From assembly GCA_029560815.1 (NCBI GenBank), contig JAKQKF010000007.1, forward strand, positions 1-8,310: a DNA stretch of 8,310 bases, read 5' to 3'. Positions 5,795 through 8,310 of this stretch are shown in pieces (the first letter of the stretch is position 1; the number at the start of each line of letters is the position of its first letter). Below the pieces are notes generated by a model. It saw nothing but the letters and a program-made list of their open reading frames with translations. It made no database searches and had not been told where the DNA came from. A program made the translations under genes and the position numbers. Source of the stretch: a bacterium (lineage in GTDB: Bacteria > KSB1 > UBA2214).

Positions 5795-7138
5795 GTGAAG
5801 ACCGATTCATCTACTGAACGGCTGCAGACACTGCAGCCCGGCGCCAGAGTAGCGCTCTTTCTTAACTATTTTCCCGCTCTCTCCGAACGCTTCATCGTCA
5901 ACGAAGTGGCCGGACTGCTGGAGCGGGGGCTGGATCTGCGGCCTTATGCCCTGAGCCGGCCGCCGGCGGGGCGGGAAAACAGCGAGGTGCCCGAGCTGGC
6001 GGAGCGGACCTTTTATATCCTCTCCTCCCTGAAGGCCGGAAAGGTGATCGGCGCTCATCTCGCCTGCCTCTTCCGCCATCCGGGCCGTTATCTCAAAAGC
6101 TGGTCCTTCGCCCGGCGCCACCGCACCCGCAGCGAGTCCCTGCTGGTCAGCCTCTGGCGGGCCGCCCGCAAGCAGGAACTGACCAAGGCGCAGCGGCAGA
6201 ATGTGCTGCTCAATTTTTACCTCATCGTGCCGGTGACCCGGCAGATGCGGGCGGAGGGATTCAGCCTCATCCACGCCCAGTACGCCGACTCGGCCTCGAG
6301 TCTGGCCCTGCTCGCTGCGATGATCCTGGATCTTCCTTTCAGCTTTACGGCCCACGCCTACGACATTTTTACGCCCCAGGTCATCTTTGAGGAGAAGCTC
6401 AAGCGGGCCCGCTTCATCGTCACCTGCACGCGCTACAACCGGGACTATCTGCAGCAGAATTACGGCGACCTGGTGGGCGACAAGATCCTGGTCAATTACC
6501 ACGGCCTCGATCTGAGCAAGCTGCAGCCGCGTCCAAAGACGAAAAGGGAACTCCCCGTCATCCTCTCGGTCGGCCGGCTGGTGCCGAAGAAGGGGCTGGG
6601 AGTGCTCCTGCACGCCTGCAAGATCCTCCACGATCAGGGGGTGGCCTATAAATGCCTCATCATCGGCGACGGGCCCGAGCGGCCGCGGATGGAGATGTTC
6701 ATCCGGCTCAACCATTTGATGGAGCAGATCGAGATCACCGGCTACATGGCGCCGAGCGCTGTGATCGAGGCCTATGCCGGCGCCAGCCTGTTCGTCCTCC
6801 CCTGTGTGGTGGAGGAGGATGGTAACCGCGACGGCATCCCCAATGTCATCGCCGAGGCGATGGCGATGGAGGTCCCGGTGATCTCGACCGCCATCAGCGG
6901 CATCCCCGAGCTGGTTGAAAAGGGGGTGAGCGGGCTGCTGCTCGACGAAGCCGAGCCCAAACTGCTGGCGCAGACGATGGCCGAGGTGCTGGCCTCGCCG
7001 CAGATGGAGCGCCGCCTCGGCAAGGCTGCGCGCGAGCGGGTGGCGGAAATTTTTGACTCGCGGCGGAATCTGGACGAGCTTTACAATTTTTTCCAGCTCC
7101 GGCTGCATGAAACAGCTGCCGGGGAGCGGGAAGCGTAG
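5795..7138 (+). CDS. GT4-type glycosyltransferase no. 2 (WcaL/colanic-acid-transferase-like)
   Basis: A 447-residue GT4 family glycosyltransferase resembling colanic acid/exopolysaccharide transferases of the WcaL type. The N-terminal domain has LFLNYFPALSERFIVNEV (21-38), the 'S-E-x-F-I-x-N-E' signature of this subgroup, and then HAQYADSASSLALLAA (160-175) and FSFTAHAYDIF (182-192). The donor domain carries NYHGLDL (234-240), SVGRLVPKKGL (258-268), LIIGDGPER (288-296) and EEDGNRDGIPNVIAEAMAMEVPVIS (340-364), with Asp346 and Glu354 at the E-x7-E positions, followed by SGIPELV (368-374). It should transfer a sugar from a nucleotide donor to a growing glycan in the cytoplasm. No signal peptide or membrane helix is evident. 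It starts at GTG 5795 behind a strong ribosome site. The middle part (about 80-140) is basic and may face the membrane. Sugar specificity is unknown. Confidence 0.92.
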   Translation: MKTDSSTERLQTLQPGARVALFLNYFPALSERFIVNEVAGLLERGLDLRPYALSRPPAGRENSEVPELAERTFYILSSLKAGKVIGAHLACLFRHPGRYLKSWSFARRHRTRSESLLVSLWRAARKQELTKAQRQNVLLNFYLIVPVTRQMRAEGFSLIHAQYADSASSLALLAAMILDLPFSFTAHAYDIFTPQVIFEEKLKRARFIVTCTRYNRDYLQQNYGDLVGDKILVNYHGLDLSKLQPRPKTKRELPVILSVGRLVPKKGLGVLLHACKILHDQGVAYKCLIIGDGPERPRMEMFIRLNHLMEQIEITGYMAPSAVIEAYAGASLFVLPCVVEEDGNRDGIPNVIAEAMAMEVPVISTAISGIPELVEKGVSGLLLDEAEPKLLAQTMAEVLASPQMERRLGKAARERVAEIFDSRRNLDELYNFFQLRLHETAAGEREA

Positions 7139-7142
7139 CGGG

Positions 7143-8030
7143 ATGATCATGGCGGACGGTCAAGGCGGCCTCGCCGCCGTAAAGGGATTGATCGTCCATG
7201 GCGACGATTTCGGCCTCTCCGCGGCGGTCAACCGCGGCATCTGGCGGGCATGGCGGGAGGGAATCCTGACCGCCGTCTCGCTGGTGGCCAACGGCCCCGC
7301 TGTTGCCGAGGCCTGCGCCCTGGCCATGGGGAGCGGACTTGCGCTGGGCCTGCATCTCAATCTGACCTGCGGCCGGCCGCTCCTGCCGGCCGAACGGGTG
7401 CCGAGTCTGACCGACGCGGAGGGCAACTTGCCGGGCAAACGGGCTTTCTGGGGGCGCGCTCTGTGCGGGCGCCTCTCGGCCGTGGAGCTGACCGCCGAGA
7501 TCGATGCGCAGTTCGGCCGTCTCGCCGCACTCGGCGTCAAGGCGGGTCATCTGGACAGCCATCATCATGTCCATCTCCTGCCTGCGGTGGCCGCGGCCGC
7601 GGCGCCGGTGATGAAAGAGTGGGGAGTCCGGGCTGTCCGGCAGGTGCGGGGAAAGGGCGAAGCCGCCGGTTTGAGTCCTGCCGCCTTTTTCGGCCGGCTG
7701 CAGCACCGGAGCGTGGCCGCCGCCGGCCGGCGCTGCGAGAGGTTCTACCGCGGGCTGGACGGTGCCGGCAATTTTTACGGGTTCAGCTGGTATCTGCACC
7801 CGGACCCCGGGGCCTGGTTGGCGGAGTGGGCTACCTGCCTGGAAAAAGGGTGCAGCGAATGGATGTGCCATCCGGCCGATTTTGCCCCCGGCGCGCCGGT
7901 GACGGCCGTGGAAATGCGGCGGCAGCGCGAGTGCGACCTGCTCTGCTCGCCGGTGACGCGGCAGACCCTGGCACAAGCCGGCATAGAACTGATGACCATT
8001 GAACAGAAAATGCGGAAACCTGAGCTATGA
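7143..8030 (+). CDS. YdjC/ChbG/HpnK-family carbohydrate deacetylase
   Basis: A 295-residue protein of the YdjC family (PF04794), which includes chitooligosaccharide deacetylase ChbG and the hopanoid-associated HpnK. It has the metal motif IVHGDDFGLS (17-26, Asp21/Asp22), VNRGI (29-33), TAVSLVANGPA (43-53), GLHLNLT (69-75, His71), the histidine cluster HLDSHHHVHLLP (136-147) and EWMCHPAD (239-246). These residues match the expected metal and acid/base sites, so it is probably active in removing an acetyl group from an N-acetylated sugar. Its place between glycosyltransferases suggests the substrate is part of the glycan or its lipid-linked precursor; that is inference. No hopanoid genes are visible, so HpnK is not used as a symbol. 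ATG 7143 and ATG 7149 are both possible starts; AGCGGG (7137-7142) sits 6 bases before 7149. The stop overlaps the next start as ATGA. Confidence 0.88.
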   Translation: MIMADGQGGLAAVKGLIVHGDDFGLSAAVNRGIWRAWREGILTAVSLVANGPAVAEACALAMGSGLALGLHLNLTCGRPLLPAERVPSLTDAEGNLPGKRAFWGRALCGRLSAVELTAEIDAQFGRLAALGVKAGHLDSHHHVHLLPAVAAAAAPVMKEWGVRAVRQVRGKGEAAGLSPAAFFGRLQHRSVAAAGRRCERFYRGLDGAGNFYGFSWYLHPDPGAWLAEWATCLEKGCSEWMCHPADFAPGAPVTAVEMRRQRECDLLCSPVTRQTLAQAGIELMTIEQKMRKPEL

Positions 8031-8310
8031 CAGAAGAACGGCGTAAACAGCTCTCCTCCCTCTCGATCTTTTTCCCGGTCTACAACGACTGGGGCACCAT
8101 CACTACCATGGCCGCACAGGCCATCACAGCGGCCGAAAAGATCACCGACGATTATGAGGTGATCCTCGTCGATGACGGCAGCGAGGAGAAGACCCAGGAG
8201 ATCCTCACTTTTCTCGAGAGCCGCTTCCCGCAGATCCGCGTCATCCATCATGAGCGGAACCGCGGCTACGGCGGCGCGCTGCGCACCGGTTTTCGCGAAG
8301 CGCGCAAGGA
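8027..8310 (+). CDS. GT2 glycosyltransferase no. 4, cut by the window edge
   Basis: The first 94 residues of a family 2 glycosyltransferase; the rest lies outside the window. Visible are SLSIFFPVYNDWGTI (11-25), the donor-binding EVILVDDGSEEKT (44-56) and NRGYGGALRTGFREA (78-92), the usual start of the GT-A domain in DPM1-like transferases. The catalytic DxD has not been reached, so activity and membrane anchoring cannot be judged. The start is ATG 8027, sharing ATGA with the deacetylase stop, so translation is likely coupled. Compared with the three complete GT2s it keeps VDDGS but has a distinct F-F-P-V-Y-N-D start, so it is a separate paralogue and not a recent duplicate. The operon clearly continues to the right. 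Confidence 0.85.
   Translation, partial: MTEERRKQLSSLSIFFPVYNDWGTITTMAAQAITAAEKITDDYEVILVDDGSEEKTQEILTFLESRFPQIRVIHHERNRGYGGALRTGFREARK

Noticed and set aside
5807..7150. Long open frames on the minus strand (also 1752-2768, 3659-4855 and 4797-5810)
   Set aside because: Each mirrors a plus-strand gene with clear family motifs, and its translation is rich in Asp, His, Gln, Arg and Gly with no recognisable motif. This is the normal antisense shadow of high-GC coding DNA.
1..8310. CRISPR arrays, tRNA/rRNA genes, insertion sequences, phage attachment sites
   Set aside because: No regularly spaced repeats, no transposase or integrase motifs, and no RNA-gene signatures were seen on either strand.

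Overview
This window is one strand of a high-GC bacterial genome. It reads as a compact, entirely plus-strand, surface-glycan biosynthesis operon. It holds eight complete genes and the 5' part of a ninth: six sugar transferases (GT2, GT2, GT2, GT4, GT4, GT2), a nucleotide-sugar epimerase/dehydratase of the extended SDR family, a YdjC/ChbG/HpnK-type carbohydrate deacetylase, and a small YdjM-like membrane hydrolase at the front. A Gram-negative proteobacterium or Desulfobacterota-type organism would fit the GC content, the membrane-anchored polyprenyl-phosphate-type GT2 enzymes and the HpnK-like deacetylase. That assignment is only an inference; nothing in the window fixes the taxon.

Layout: bases 1-198 are a non-coding leader with a possible terminator of an upstream unit at its left edge and a G-rich stretch before the first gene. 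Then come the YdjM-like protein (199-738), GT2 no. 1 (725-1678), a 91-base AT-rich spacer with a TATAAT box and an AT-only palindrome, GT2 no. 2 (1770-2747), GT2 no. 3 (2751-3725), GT4 no. 1 (3722-4792), the SDR (4782-5789), GT4 no. 2 (5795-7138), the deacetylase (7143-8030) and GT2 no. 4 (8027 to beyond the right edge). Apart from the 1679-1769 spacer, neighbouring genes overlap or lie within 5 bases of each other, so tight translational coupling is likely.

How the genes may work together (inference): the SDR supplies a nucleotide sugar. The two GT4 proteins extend a glycan on the cytoplasmic face. The deacetylase removes an acetyl group from an N-acetylated sugar. The three complete GT2 proteins, each with a C-terminal pair of membrane helices, resemble polyprenyl-phosphate sugar synthases (DPM1/GtrB-like) that make lipid-linked donors or modify the glycan at the membrane.

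The most unusual point is GT2 no. 2 (1770-2747). Its reading frame is intact and the fold-defining motifs are present, but the metal/nucleotide-binding DxD motif has become T-C-R and a second conserved motif (G-x-S-K) is also lost. It looks like a retained pseudo-glycosyltransferase sandwiched between two paralogues with intact DxD motifs.
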